Source: Paragonimus skrjabini miyazakii (lineage: Eukaryota > Platyhelminthes > Trematoda > Plagiorchiida > Troglotrematidae). From it: DNA of 64,000 nucleotides. The notes under the pieces were generated by a model. That model worked only from the letters and a program-made list of their open reading frames with translations, was not told the DNA's origin and made no database searches. Position 1 is the stretch's first letter. The number at the start of each line of letters is the position of its first letter. Where the stretch lies: the NCBI GenBank assembly GCA_014338405.1, contig JTDE01000703.1, positions 106,145-170,144 on the forward strand. Reading direction: 5' to 3'. Below are positions 1 through 12,665 of the stretch, piece by piece. A program made the position numbers and the translations under genes.

Positions 1-432
1 TGTGATCAAATATGAGTTATGCTCAACTTGAAAATAACCACACCTCCCACTACTCATTAGTAGTCCCTGTTGAGTTACTTACATTTCAATATTACTACGG
101 CTTGATTGGAAATTGCAGTCTGTGTTACGGTGGAGGACCCTAATCAGACAGTACCAGAGCAGTGATCTTGTTTTAACAGAGCATTTCAGGCTACCTAGCT
201 AAGGAGAAGTGAATACTGTTAACTGATGACTGTCTTAGTCTGCTTTTACTCCTGTCGCACACCTCTGAGCTTCTAAAATTAGTTTTTCCATTCCATTAAC
301 TGCTTAACGTTCTATGATTTTTTCACGGTTGATTTTCGTTCCACCCTGTATTTTTTATCATGTCCGTGTATTGACCAAATAGTATGGCATATTCACTTGC
401 TGAGGTTTTTCGATTGTACTAGTCTTTTTCAG
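1..432. other. no recognised gene; possible intron or upstream sequence
   Basis: No protein family, RNA gene or repeat could be recognised here. The stretch ends in a pyrimidine run followed by CAG at 430-432, which would serve as a splice acceptor for the candidate exon that follows. Confidence 0.4.
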
Positions 433-516
433 GGGTTCGTTAAAAACGATGGGTTGGTATCATTCTTATTACATGTAGTTTGTCAACTACACAACAAGAA
501 CGTTTTGTCCACCAAG
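433..516 (+). CDS. candidate internal exon, unrecognised protein
   Basis: This is an open 28-codon segment preceded by a good acceptor (pyrimidine tract and CAG ending at 432) and followed by AAG|GTTTAT, a mediocre donor. It is phase 0 at both ends and encodes a mostly hydrophobic stretch beginning GFVKNDGLVSFLLHVV, compatible with an alpha-helical repeat protein. A 150-base intron would separate it from the next candidate exon, also phase 0. I do not recognise the protein. The call rests on splice-like borders, phase agreement and composition only; segments of this length are often open by chance, so a random origin is possible. Confidence 0.28.
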
Positions 517-666
517 GTTTATAACATGTGTATTTATTCACTTATTCCGCTGTATAATTCATGTGCAGAACAGCGACACTCGGCGACTTATTTGATGTTT
601 AGTGTTTGATGTGAACTTCTACACACATTTTAAAAAGTGTTCCAAAAGAAAATCTTTTCTTTTCAG

Positions 667-800
667 TCGGAGATGATACCAATTATTCGGACCTTCCGTA
701 CGGTCTACGAGTTCGCTGACCCGGAGAATTCGTTCACAAAAATTCGATTGCAGCTTGAGTGTCTAGAACTGGTTCAAAGAGCTAAAAATACCACCGTTAA
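667..800 (+). CDS. candidate internal exon, unrecognised protein
   Basis: The segment is open for 44 codons from a strong acceptor (TCTTTTCTTTTCAG ending at 666) to a donor GTAAAC at 801. It encodes a charged, helix-like sequence beginning SEMIPIIRTFRTVYEF and containing RLQLECLELVQRAK. It is phase 0 at the start, matching the end of the candidate exon at 433-516, and leaves two bases (AA) at the donor. If the donor is not used, a TAA follows directly after AAG at 801-804, so it could instead be a terminal exon. No family was recognised. This is inference from splice signals and reading-frame continuity. Confidence 0.32.
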
Positions 801-1702
801 GTAAACTCGTCAAGCAGCTTATTTTCGGTCGTTTTAGACATTTTGGCCATGGAGTTTTGAGTTCACGGGCAACCCGTGTGTTGGGGACTCCACGACCGTT
901 ACCGGCGGGAAAACACATGGTCGGTGTCACAAAGATGATAGACAACCCAAAAACCGCTTACCACCAGATCTAGCCACTAGTGAGCTTAAATATACCGGTC
1001 CTCAAATAAGCAATATACAGTCAGTCTGATCTCAACAAGAGTGGTGGGTCTGGCTTGATCTGTGTGATACCAATGGACTGAAACCCATCAGTGTCCCTCT
1101 AAACTTCTTTCTGATCAACCAGAACCAATTCAGCAAGTTTAATTGATTCACTACCGCCAGTAAAGCCTGAATACACACGTACATCCGTTTATTCTAGTCG
1201 TGATGGTATGAATAATCCATAGTTAGAGGACTGTCTTCTGATAAGTTCAAGCGTCAGAAATCAGCCAAAAAATGACCATAACAAGTTTTCCTGTCGTTAA
1301 GAAACTAACACCGTGGTAGACGTGAAATGGTCAGACTGTGACACTTGCATAGTATGCTGAAGCGCACCTGGCGACAGATTTTTTGATCTCGCCAATGGTT
1401 GCTTTAGGCGAGGACTAAGTTTTAAGTTATCGCACACTGATGACGTACCTGCATCCAAAAGTTGAGTTTTCCTCATTCTGAAATAAAATTTGTCAAGCAC
1501 AGGCCTTACGTCTCATCTTGTGGATTCCCAGTTTTCGAAAAGAAAAGGCTCACTTGGAAACGGGTTGAGGTGGGGTAATCGACCCTGAAAATGGTTCAAG
1601 CCAAATTTGGCATGCTCAGTAAATACAACGTTGAACAATGTTTTGATGCTTGACTGCGAAACGCGGTAAAACGATGAAGATTCTTAAGAACATCTTCCAT
1701 CA
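801..1702. other. no recognised gene (possible intron)
   Basis: Nothing recognisable was found on either strand. Short open frames here have no family resemblance and no convincing splice borders. It could be intronic if the flanking candidate exons are real. Confidence 0.4.
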
Positions 1703-1981
1703 GAGGTTCGCTCTCATTAGAGGTTGTTTGTAGTACATATCCTTGCCACTGTCGGGACTAGAACTCCGGCCACGCTGTTCATGAGGCAACCGTGTTTACC
1801 ACTGCGTCATTGACCTCACTAAGCACGACCGAATTATCATATATGAACGCTCAACCACTTTCGCTTGTGGGTAATGCTCTTCGAAAGGGGCCGACTGGAA
1901 AGTCTATGGGAATGCGACAGCTGCGATTAATTGTGGGTGATGTTCAATCTAGACGAAAACCAAAACCCCCTACTATTCATC
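1703..1981 (-). mobile_element. hammerhead/tRNA-like repeat, internally deleted copy
   Basis: This is a diverged copy of the repeat seen complete at 30765-31446. From 1703 to about 1880 it matches the left (antisense) arm: on the - strand it carries an A-box-like block, a B-box-like block (AGTTCTAGTCC) and a dead hammerhead in which CTGATGA has become CAAACAA and GAAA has become GAAC. From about 1881 to 1981 it matches the sense-strand tail of the right arm, ending CTACTATTCATC. The centre and the promoter and ribozyme part of the right arm are missing. The element is therefore a deletion derivative of the inverted dimer, not of a single unit. Confidence 0.72.
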
Positions 1982-2239
1982 AGAAATTTAATTGTCAATG
2001 TGTGAATCGTTGTGCATTCATGCGAAATGCAGGCTGAAGACAGGGCTTAGTTACCTATTCTGCACAAACACTGCCTATGAATCCCGTATATGCGCTATCA
2101 AAGAACTACACGTAGCAAGTATCGTCTACACTGATAGATTGAAAATAGACCGCCATCAGGGAAGTAGATGGGCCATCCGATTACAGGTTCTAGCATCAGG
2201 GTCCTGAGGCATAGTGTGTTCAGCAGCTTTGTTTTGCAG

Positions 2240-2335
2240 ATCTAACTACTGTCAATTCGCCCTCTCTGGAGCCAACACATCTAGCCAGCGAACATCAAAC
2301 GGGTTAGTGAACGGATGTGATCATTCAGACAATAG
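2240..2335 (+). CDS. candidate exon, low-complexity polar segment
   Basis: This 96-base open segment follows the acceptor TTTGTTTTGCAG (ending 2239) and precedes a strong donor, AATAG|GTGACA. Its first base completes the two bases left over from the candidate exon ending at 800, giving an AAA lysine codon, after which it reads a polar, serine/asparagine-rich sequence with no recognisable domain. Agreement of phase with the upstream candidate is the main argument. A segment of this length is open by chance roughly one time in five, so the support is weak. Confidence 0.2.
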
Positions 2336-2339
2336 GTGA

Positions 2340-2806
2340 CAGACAATGATCGCTCGAATAACGTAGGCACGCGCTAACGCGTTCGCGCATGCACGCATTA
2401 CACACGCACACACGTGGCTGGGATGCACGCGCCGCTGCACGTGTCGTGTTAAGCACGTGGTTGGCCAGGTGAGTCATCAAACGACACACGGGTCAGTATG
2501 CGTTCCAGACAGGACGCAGACCATGAAAGTTGTGTGTGTGTGTGTGTGAATGATGCTAGCGCATGCAGAAAGGACCGGAGTGGGCCGGATGCAACAGGCC
2601 ATCGTCAACCGGCCGTCAGCCCGATAGCCAGATGGCCAGTGACACCGATGGTTCCATACAATGTTGGGCGCAGCCGAACAATTTCACACGGTTCACCCAT
2701 ATGCCTATGCCCACAAGCTGCGTTTCTTCAGTGTTTTCCCGGCTCAGTCCCACCCATCAGAGTGTGATTCCGAGTCAGATAAGTCCTTAGTACAGTCTGT
2801 GGCCTA
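2340..2806 (+). other. GC-rich, CpG-rich stretch with overlapping open frames
   Basis: This stretch is visibly richer in G+C and CpG than its surroundings and contains CG-rich palindromic runs at 2370-2455, a (TG)9 run at 2531-2548 and two overlapping open frames of 75-89 codons between about 2498 and 2790. A good acceptor (TGCGTTTCTTCAG) ends at 2719, followed by a short frame that closes with TAA. It may hold coding exons or a promoter-type CpG cluster; neither was recognised. Confidence 0.25.
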
Positions 2807-5800
2807 AAACATAACTTACAAGCGTTTACACAGACGTGCCACAGTCGGTGGACGAATTATCCTCTATAAGAGATTACTCCAGTGAAGACATCGAGAACAG
2901 TGATATAAAGTAAATCGGGTAACAATGGGATGATGACCAACTCGTGATTCTAACATCCCGGTAAAAGTCCATATAGTTATCGAACCATTCTTGGTACGTA
3001 TCTGCAAAATTAACTTAGCCCTAGCCCTTGTCATTACACATACTAGAACATAGAACAACCTGATGAAAGTTCCAATCACTCCAGCCTAAACTGTTGTAAA
3101 AGACGCATGTCAAATGTAATATCAGTCTCCTCAACTGATTTTTAGGCATTTTTGTGAATACAGAAATTCCGAGGTGCTGGTTTTGTTTATTAGTTTAACA
3201 GGAAGATCTCGGTGCATGAAGATGTATGCTGTTTTTGACTCTTTGGGTTCGACTTCACCGGAGGTCGGGACATTTTATTTACTGAATATCTTCTAAAACA
3301 ATAAGTATGACGTACTGTTCAACAGTGCAAGTTCGAATATAGATGTTTCTGCACTTGAATGAGCTCTTTCATTTAGTTACTCTGTTTAAAGACCGTTCCT
3401 TCTATACTGTTTGTCCGAGTGAATTGAATGAGCATCTGAAGCACCGAATTGTACCCTCGTATTTGAGGCTGGTCATGCAGCATAAACACTGAGCTATAGT
3501 GGAACTGATGAAGTGGACACTGACTGCAATTAACGAACAGTCAGTAATTGTGGTTACTGATGACATTCTGAGTAGGAAGCTTTATCAGACTTGATGGACC
3601 GGCAAAAAACGGAAGTATGTAATGCAAACAAAGTGGGTAAGACATGGATCAATAGAGTAATTTAAGAGTATCACGTCATAAGTCAAGAGCAAAGAGGTAG
3701 CCGTTAGGATGGCGCTAAATGACTAGTTTCGGTTAAGTGAGGGCGTATGCACAGTTAATTTGACCTTCTTGAGTTCGAGGGTTTCTGTGGTCAGATGTTC
3801 TTTGACGGTTTCAGATCCTTCAGTTTGGACATTTTTCCTGTTATGTTGGTGACCTGTGACTAATGTGGGAAGGGCAGTCAGTGGGTCCCTAACCATGACT
3901 TGTCATCACTGGAAGTTGATTTAACGAGGCCACAGGTATTATGAATGGCGGATATATTTCAGATAAAAATGGCGACTGCGACGTTCCGCATACACAACTG
4001 CCGTCCAAGGATTTATCTTGCGGCTCATTAGCTGGAAGGACTGGTCGCTAAAACGATCAACTAATATCTGTCTTGTGCTCATTACTCCAACTATCCACCT
4101 TGCCCGATAAACAAGTGACTGTAGAAACGAATATGTTAGTAAATTTTACTCATTTCACGTCTGTTCTGCCGAAATCGGCCAATCGAACATGTGCCGTATG
4201 ACTGACTTGTGTGTTACTTTCTGGTGAATGTATACTGTCATACTTAGGTCAAAATTGTTTTGCAAAGCTATATTTTTTAATTCTTTCGCTTGGTTTGCTA
4301 TAACTTTCGCGTCGGGGTTAAAACGTCCTCAATGAACGTTAATATTGGCCAGGAACAAACACTTCTCAGTTTACGAAGTATCGAGCATGGTGCAAGTGAA
4401 TTAAGTAATCTTTATCATGAACCAACGATCATTCACATTTTCTCCCTGGCTAGTGTTATATATCATACAAATCGACATCTTTCGGATGAACGTAGGTTTT
4501 TACACGTTACCTGATCAACACAGGTCCGTATAGTCACAATCGATTCGATTATAATCATCGTCACAAACTTGAAGTGGTTTTAAATGGAAAAAGTGATCAC
4601 CATTGTTAGTTAGATAAAAGTTAACATCTATTTTCGTAACCCGGTAATATATGAAGGATTTCTTGTGTTGAATCTTATCTGACTGACTAAAATCACCATT
4701 GGAGCCCAGGAAAATGGTCACACAATATCACCTTTAGTTTTGATATGCCCGATCAATAGAGGCAAACTTTATGAGAGATCGTGTAACAGGATTCAATGGC
4801 ATACCCGTTTTCATTGTTCAGCTAAGTGGTTTATGGAGTTATGAGAAATGACTGATCGAGGTAGTGAAACCTCTAGGAAGATTTCTTGGAATGCGGTGCT
4901 AGTCTGAGCTGCATTCTGCTGATATGTTTACAAGGTGTCGAGGTTGATGTTGATGCTGAATGTTTGAATCCGGACACAGGGGTGTATGCTGTCATAAGTT
5001 CCATCCATCCCTCTTCTCGTATACCTTAATTAATGCTAGTTATTCACAGTTGTCTCATAAACATCTATCAGTACCAATGGCTCCTACATCGTCAGCTATC
5101 ATGAGAACAATATTTAGGACGTTTTCGATGAAGAGGTTGACGGAGAGGATGATGACAGATATCCCAATGATTAACGTTTTGGTAACAGTGATGGTAATAA
5201 TGTATGTTGAGACACATGTCAGTATCCTTTTGCAAATCAACTGAGTTATAAGGTGTATGCTATTGAGACGAACTGTAAAACAGGTTAAAAGTCTTTAAAT
5301 AACTGTAACAGTCACTTCGCCAGGAACCTTTAAGGCCAATTGCTTTTCTTTACACTGTAGATGGCTAAATTGAGAATCGCACTATCCTGTCAGTCGAAAA
5401 TCAGCTATCGACACATGAACTCATCACAACAATAAAAATCAGGAATAAAGAAAAACCGTGTCCTTTCTTTGATGAATTTTTGTGCTTGTGTGTACATGTG
5501 ACCTTTCCAAATCATTCAGATGCTTCAGTCACGCGATTTCCGCGGACAGTTTCATACAAGCCAGTAATCTGTTCATTTTCCGTTTGACTGTTCATTTCAC
5601 CTCATCACGTCTGAACACAAGCGCACAAGCTTTGTACACGATCCGTTGTCTTTCATTCGATAGTCAAATTTTTATAAAATAATCAATGTTACAACACGGG
5701 TAGGACGGCACTTTACAAAAAAAATGGAATGCTAATTTTATTGACCTAAAGTCGCTGTGAACCTAAATGACCTGGGGGAGAGTGAAATCAAATTCATCAG

Positions 5801-8800
5801 GTTGTTCGTGTACACAATCGACTGCCTGATCAGTAGACTGGAGGAAACAGCTTCAGTTCGTTAACGGAACTAGGCCAAAACAGTAACAAAGATACTGCTG
5901 TCATATATTTATAACGAGCTAAATGATACACATGGAAGCCCTTGTTCCTCAACGTTTGTTTCGTTTCAGTCTTAGGTTAGTACCATTTGAAAAGAAATAT
6001 TATTATTCCCGGTCTCGAAATTAAAGGCATACGGCTTGCTGTTTTGCTCATTTTGCAGCACGAAACTGGTGCCTGGTGCATTTTACGCGGTACCAGATTG
6101 ACAACACTAACGTCATCGTGCGCAACATCACTGTCAAGTTCTCCAATTAGATTACTGTTACTGTGATCTGAGCCCGGGATAAATTTGCTCAGTTCTACTT
6201 GAAGAACTGCTGTCGGTGTATGAGAATGATCATCTGATCAAATGTGGTTCCGAAAGTAACGATTATCTTGAAGTCGCCAGTTAGACGGGATAGTTAAGTG
6301 AAAAGCGCTTGATCTCTGTTGTTGGTCGTATCTTCCATACTGTAACAACGGCAGTCGTATAAAGAATGGCCAGGATCTCCAGAGCTCCCCTCACGCAAGC
6401 ATGTATCAATTCACAATTCAAGTTTAATCTGTCAACACAAACGTGAATGCGTAGCTTCTTAAGCTGATGGAAATAAACGTCTTATTGGGATCAGGTTGGT
6501 GTGAACACCTAGTAAAAAATACTTAACCAAAGATACAAAGCCATCAGACAGCAAGGTGTTACGTAAACAGACAGGCTCTGTTTCAGTGGTCGCAATGCGT
6601 CATCTGATGTTGCAGCACGCGAATGAGTAAAAAGAGATTTCCCCGGGTCTCTTTTTCATTGTCACTATAAACATTGGCCACCAAAGCTGAATACCATCAA
6701 CCATTTTGACGAAAGGATCAGTTTATAACCTTTTCGCTGTTCCAATAAAACACATTCTTTTGGTTCTGTCTTGTATTCTGGTCACTTCATCTGTCTTTTT
6801 GAAGGACGCTCGTGAACATTCATAAATACGACAATCATGGAGTCAAGTTCTTGAATATAACTGCAAGTTTAAGTAGTTAGACGCAAAGTTTACCTCGCCT
6901 GAAGAATACCAGGAAACACATGACCGGAACTGTTGAAAAACTGGAAACATTTATCTGAAAAAGTCAAATGTTTCGGTCAGAGGTCATGGGCTATCAAATT
7001 CTCTTGAGGATGGCCTAATTTGGGAGACATTACATCAGTCAGTTACGTGTGTTACACGCTCGTTTAAACGTACATACCTGAGCTGTCCTGTTTTATACAG
7101 TCTAATATGGATGTTAGTGAATCTAACACTTAGTTAGCAATCACACAGGATCAACTGATTACGTGAAATCTCGAGAGTCTAAGAATCCCATGCAGGACTA
7201 TGGACTTGAGTCTCGAAACCAAACGTTGACATGCAACGATGTAGGAGAAGAAGACTTGCTACAAAATAAAGCAGTAATCAGCTGAACTTGTGATAACTAA
7301 CTTCCTGGGTACTTGCAAATTTTAATTGATTGCTATCGGAATTACTTCCAGATTCGTAAGCAGGAACCAACTTTCAATTAAAAGTTATCTACAAACTAGA
7401 CGAACACACAGTTACAAACAACAAGTCATGGGGTGGTGATACGGCACTAGGAAGTGGCATGCGCAAGGATTTTCATTAGGGTGTAAAGTTTTATAAATCT
7501 GGTCTATATTCGTCACACCTCTATGACTACCGTATCAATATATACCATGCAGACTATAACGTTCCGACAAACGCCAGGTCGACAAACCGGTTGACATTAA
7601 ACGTTATACCTCAGAGACTAGTAGTACCGCATTATAACCAGTCTCACATTCATCCCCCACACAAACCCACAGTTCTTTTGATGACACCTTAAGCATGATA
7701 AAATGAATTCTGTAATCGAAGAAAAGAAAATAGTAAAATTGTCCTACAAAGTACACACAATGAGAAACCGGTTCATTGTCTACCGATCGGAAAGCGCCAC
7801 AAGACTCAGCGAAAAGTAAGTGAGCGTCTAAAGAGTTTTTTGAGTGAGACGAGACCTGAAGACCACGGTATGTAGGCTCCATGGAGCATATGTTATTCAC
7901 ACACCTTACTTGATCATTAACCCAACAAATATACCTTGAGGATTTAGTATTTATCTTGCAATTGTGAACTGCGTCAGCTTATCAATGGAAGTAGAACCGG
8001 GCCGTATCAAGCTCTGAGGCAGTTCAGTGTTCCCGTGACTCGATCGATATAAATTCGTTGAACCCTTCAGTTTCCAACGTATCACCTAATGCGATGCAAA
8101 AATATGTGCAAAACGAACTTCACGCCTGTTTTTTGTTAACAATTCGAACAATTTCGGTAGACAATTTTCTCTATCTGTCGATTACTTAGATTCTCGAGTC
8201 GTTGGCGATAGCACAAAGTAGTAGGTATTCTCGTGGTATTAGTGTGCCCGAATCTTTGACAATCAACAATACATTTCCGCCTCAGTGAAGATTATATGCA
8301 AATTTGACCCATCTGTATAATGGCTGTCATCATCTGCACAAAATACGTGGATGTGTGTTAGAAAGCAGTGGGTCAGTTGACTATCGCACAATTGAGGCGT
8401 GGACAGAACCTTCCACAAGTAACTTTTGAGGAGTCCGACGAGGAGGACACTCTTTCTGTATAGGACGGTTACTCGTGTTAATGGCATACTTCCATACTGT
8501 GCACCCAAAGGTGAGATAACGGCAACATACAATAGGGAGTGACCGTCAAACAGAGAGAAGTCTGGATAGGTGGAGTCTAATTACGTTTTGTTGTCCCCAC
8601 TGACGATCGAACTAATAGAGTCACACAGAACTAAGTTCGCTGCAACCGTCAACAACTCATTGACCAACCTCCCAGATTCAAGACGGATAAAAGGAATAGG
8701 TTATGAGTTTTGCCGGTTACTGAAATGGCAGATTTTCGCTATTAGTCTATGGCGATTTTCGGTCTAGCTATTCCTTTTACGAAAGCAGTGGTGTACATTT

Positions 8801-9138
8801 ACCCTGAGCTTTCGTGCACATGTTCAGAAGATGTCATGATAACTGGGTAAAAGGTACTTGAGATTCTATTAAATCAGTCGACCGCGATTTCGGCTGGGAA
8901 ACTTCGGATAACCGTTACATCAGTTGCTAACACATATATATGCACGTCGAATAAATGAGGAACGTATCCTGCAACATCTATTCTGCAGGAAACCGAAGAC
9001 GAGTAATCTCAGCTTTTGTTATCAGTTAGTATGATGTCCTAATGCTATTCGCATATCGTTCCCTGCACGTTCGCCGTTCATCAGAACAAATATAACTGAA
9101 CTTGATCGCACGGGACAGTTCCATTGGTACTGATGTGT
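2807..9138. other. no recognised gene
   Basis: I saw no protein family, RNA gene or repeat copy in this 6.3-kb stretch. Open frames are all under 100 codons with no conserved motifs. A hydrophobic frame at 5055-5240 (-) was considered and rejected. Confidence 0.5.
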
Positions 9139-9238
9139 NNNNNNNNNNNNNNNNNNNNNNNNNNNNNNNNNNNNNNNNNNNNNNNNNNNNNNNNNNNNNN
9201 NNNNNNNNNNNNNNNNNNNNNNNNNNNNNNNNNNNNNN
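9139..9238. other. assembly gap, 100 N
   Basis: The gap is exactly 100 undetermined bases, the conventional placeholder for a gap of unknown size. The flanks show no recognisable element. Confidence 0.98.
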
Positions 9239-11406
9239 GGACAGTGTTCTCACGGTAACCAACAGAATCTTATAGTAAGTGATGGGATTAGCGTTGACGT
9301 CGATTATGTAAACGCTGCTGCGTATGGCTGTGCACGGATGCGTCAGTCACCGTGAACTGCTGACCTTTCAGTACATCCACAATGAATCGTTCACAAAGAG
9401 ATATCCGATGCGTTGAGAACAGATGGTTCATTTTTGGTGCCACTGCCTGTTTCATACCTCCTCCGATCAACACTCCTACCTCCACATTTTTGTTTCATCG
9501 TCATCACCCGTAGCAACACTGATGGTTAGCTGCCAAACCAAAATGCGAAGAGGAGGGGAATCAGACCCCAGAGGGAAGGACAGGGACTGTTTGTTTAGCT
9601 AATTCAATCTTGAGATGCGCTAGCTGTCAAACCGCGTAGAGGATAAGTATTTTCGTCTTTCTTTCGTCTTTTTCTTGAATTAAGCTCACTGTTTTCCTGT
9701 CTTTAGGACTTTCAAAACCGTCCATTTAGTGTGGACTGTCTGAGTACCTTGCTGTTTTAATTCGCTCTCCTCGTCACAGGTTAAGCTTTCGTGAAGATCG
9801 ATCTCAGTTTTAGGTTTGCAGAATAAGGAACTCAGTTTGACACTTTTACTCAATAATCATCGGGGCTGTTACTGAATCACCCACCAGTCTGTCACACCGG
9901 ACTAGTTATGGTTAGGTTTGAACTTTGCGTAGTGCAACCAATATCACTTGCCAGTCTGAACACCTACCAGGTAAACACAGCCATAGTGCGTACATTTACT
10001 TTATCAACTAAACTTGATCATGTAGATTGGATTAAGAAATGGAAAGCAAGATTTAATGGCATTGAACTGAAAGCAGAATTAATACAGCACAACCTTTTCC
10101 CCCGTAGCTTTTGACCATTCGTAACGATGCTAGCTGCAAAACAAGACCAGAATGATTGTGCACATTAAAATACTACATGCCACTGTGTATAGTAGAAACT
10201 GTTGGCCACATACCAAGACTGGCTCAACACCACGTCTACTTTTAGGTATATCTTCACACTTACTGACGAACTGTAAACAAAATTATGTAGGCAACTGTCG
10301 TAGAGCTGTATAATATTGCAGTCTCACTCCCCAGTAACATCATTTCGTCAGCGTTGCATACGGTAATGACGTTTGGCTTCATGAATTGATTTTATATCTA
10401 TCCAAATAAGGTGTTACTAACCAGTAAATAAATATACAGTTCAGATACCACACAAAACTTATACGAACCGCCGCTTTGCTGACAGTGGAGTGTCGTTCGC
10501 CTACAGTTAGACTGCTGTCAATTTGACCAGACAATGTCTCTACCAGTCGGCCGCGATGACAAACTGTAGTGTGGGCACTAGCGACTGTTTCTGATGAATT
10601 AGCACACCAGTGAACAGACGGTATGCAAACAAGCAAACAAAAACTGTCGAGCTATTCTTGTTGCTTGCCCCTCTCTTTGAACATTGTCTAGGTGCTGTCA
10701 TTTGCCTCTTTCCCAAAACATCATGGCATTTATTCTCGATAGGCCATAAATCACTGACAGGTTAGACCAGAGGAAGATAGGCAGGTGATTTTGCGGCCCG
10801 TGTCACATCAGCATTCTCTCTGTCTACAATCTATTCGGGACAGCAGAGAACTTAGTAAACCTAGACTCGTCAAGCTGCCGTTATCTACAGTAACGCTTAC
10901 CACCAAACACACACTCAGTCAAGTCTTGTCTCACGTATCTTCTGAATAATTCCCTCCAGCAAACAACCTGTTTACTTGGATCGATAACACCATCAAAACG
11001 AACCTAAAATGCACAGTGGACATAAAATTCAATGTTTGTCTCGTTTCCTCATGGCTATTTTAACCGTCTCTCTGTTGACTGGCACAAGACGGTGTAACGT
11101 CTCCCCTTTAATATGTTAACCATGTTCAGCAACATTTACATTCAGAAAAACCTTATAATCTACAGAATTTATCAGCACGTTTCCACGTTTTACTGACAGT
11201 TTCGTTCTCATCTATTTAGTCTGTACCTGCTGACAACGGAACTTTACCTCAAAGCAAGTTCTTTCAGTGGCTTTTTTCCTATCCTTGATACAAGCATTTT
11301 CAAAAGGTGTGATGGTAGGGGGACCTTCTGGCATCCTGTAACCAAGTACTCGAAAAATGTCACGATATAAATTATGGATACTTTGAATGTCACCATATAT
11401 ATTTAC
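9239..11406. other. no recognised gene
   Basis: No family resemblance was seen. A strong acceptor-like sequence near 9703 and another near 11266 are followed only by very short open segments, too little to call exons. Confidence 0.45.
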
Positions 11407-11422
11407 ATATATATATATATAT
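11407..11422. repeat. (AT)8 dinucleotide repeat
   Basis: An uninterrupted AT run is preceded by a second short ATAT block at 11395-11402. Confidence 0.95.
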
Positions 11423-12560
11423 GTCTATACATTGGTTTAATGGAACAGCGAAATATTCAACATCTAGTCGCCTTGATTCCAGTATACTATTCAGCCATTT
11501 ATGTACTTCAGTTCATTTTCATTAAGTCTGTGAATTTGATAACAACACCTGCATTTTGTCTTGTCACCAGCTGGTCGACTGCCACCGTTCATTTCTTCTA
11601 TTCGTTTAAAGACTGCTTTCCGTTTTTTCCGATTTATTTTTGAGAGTACAAATGAAGTTTGCTTATCTAAGAAATCACTAGTAATACCGGTCGAATGAAG
11701 ACTTTTAAATTCATGCATTCATCTATTCTGAAATCCCGTTTTAACTAATCGCTTGCTATTGGTTTGTGCAAAAGATGAACAAAAAATTACTCGCACATGA
11801 CTTATCTGTAGAGCGTAAAGTTGAAAGACTTCTTAACTCGACGTTGTAGAATTTGTCTCTTGAATAACAGACAAAAACCTGTAAAAATTCGGGGCTGTGT
11901 ATTACAAGTTTAAAGATTATGAAGATAGTTGAACTGCAAGTGAGTTTCCATGAAAATACCAATACAAAGTTGTGATGTTCACAAACTAGGGATGATCGAG
12001 CAATGTGTAGCTGTTAACTACTCTTCAACTGTTATGCCTAGGAGTGTTTGCTACCGCCTAAAGACATAACGGTTCTCACGAAAACTAGATAGAAAGCAAC
12101 TTTTCTGATTACAGATTGAAACAAACGAGATATGTGGTTGGGCTTGAGACCCGCTTGATCAGTGATACAACTACGGTTGGACAATTGTGGACGTAACTCG
12201 TCTGATGTTATCTTTATTAATCTAGAAGAGTATGTTGATATCTGCTCCTAATGAGTGTATAAGTAGTTTAAGGCGCACATCAGGATTTTTGTATATTCAA
12301 ACTAAAATACTCGACGCCTATCAGGAGAACTCGGTTGGGCACATCACCGCACACTAACATTTGCTTCCACAACACAGATGGGTGACGTACCGTGTTTCGT
12401 TTTCTAGATGGTGCTCTTCATTTGTGTGAACTAGAATCTATCAGCACTTTGTTATCGACCTCAGATCTAGTAAGAAATTGCAATATCCACTGAAAACAAG
12501 TCTCATATTTTCCCGAAACTCCGGTGACTGTGACCCCGTGGTTTCATGGACAAGTGTTTG
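11423..12560. other. no recognised gene
   Basis: Nothing recognisable was found on either strand. Confidence 0.45.
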
Positions 12561-12577
12561 CACTCATTCTGTGGTAG

Positions 12578-12665
12578 TTTGATACTCATTCACATGTCGT
12601 GGGTCCGATTCTGCGGACTGCATGATGTTGTTGAGACCCAACAAGGTTGAAACAGTTGTCTACTG
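12578..12665 (+). repeat. possible ancient tRNA-like/hammerhead-like repeat
   Basis: A tRNA-like block reads GTGGTAGTTTGATACTCA, then about 15 bases later GGTCCGATTCT (12602-12612), close to the B-box consensus. Downstream lie TGATG, a perfect six-base stem pair (TTGTTG / CAACAA around a five-base loop), GAAAC and GTC, in the order of a hammerhead. The core is not intact (four extra bases before GAAA, CTGATGA not preserved), so this would be a dead relic at best. The order of promoter then ribozyme parallels the better copies elsewhere in the window. Confidence 0.22.

Noticed and set aside
5055..5240. Hydrophobic open frame on the - strand resembling the second transmembrane segment of a ligand-gated ion channel
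   Set aside because: Only a loose pattern (ISV, then DDVGAIGT) matches; the conserved proline-rich loop is absent and no neighbouring exon was found.
11266..11320. Short open segment with acceptor and AAAAG|GTGTGA donor
   Set aside because: Only 13 codons, with no adjoining exon in phase.
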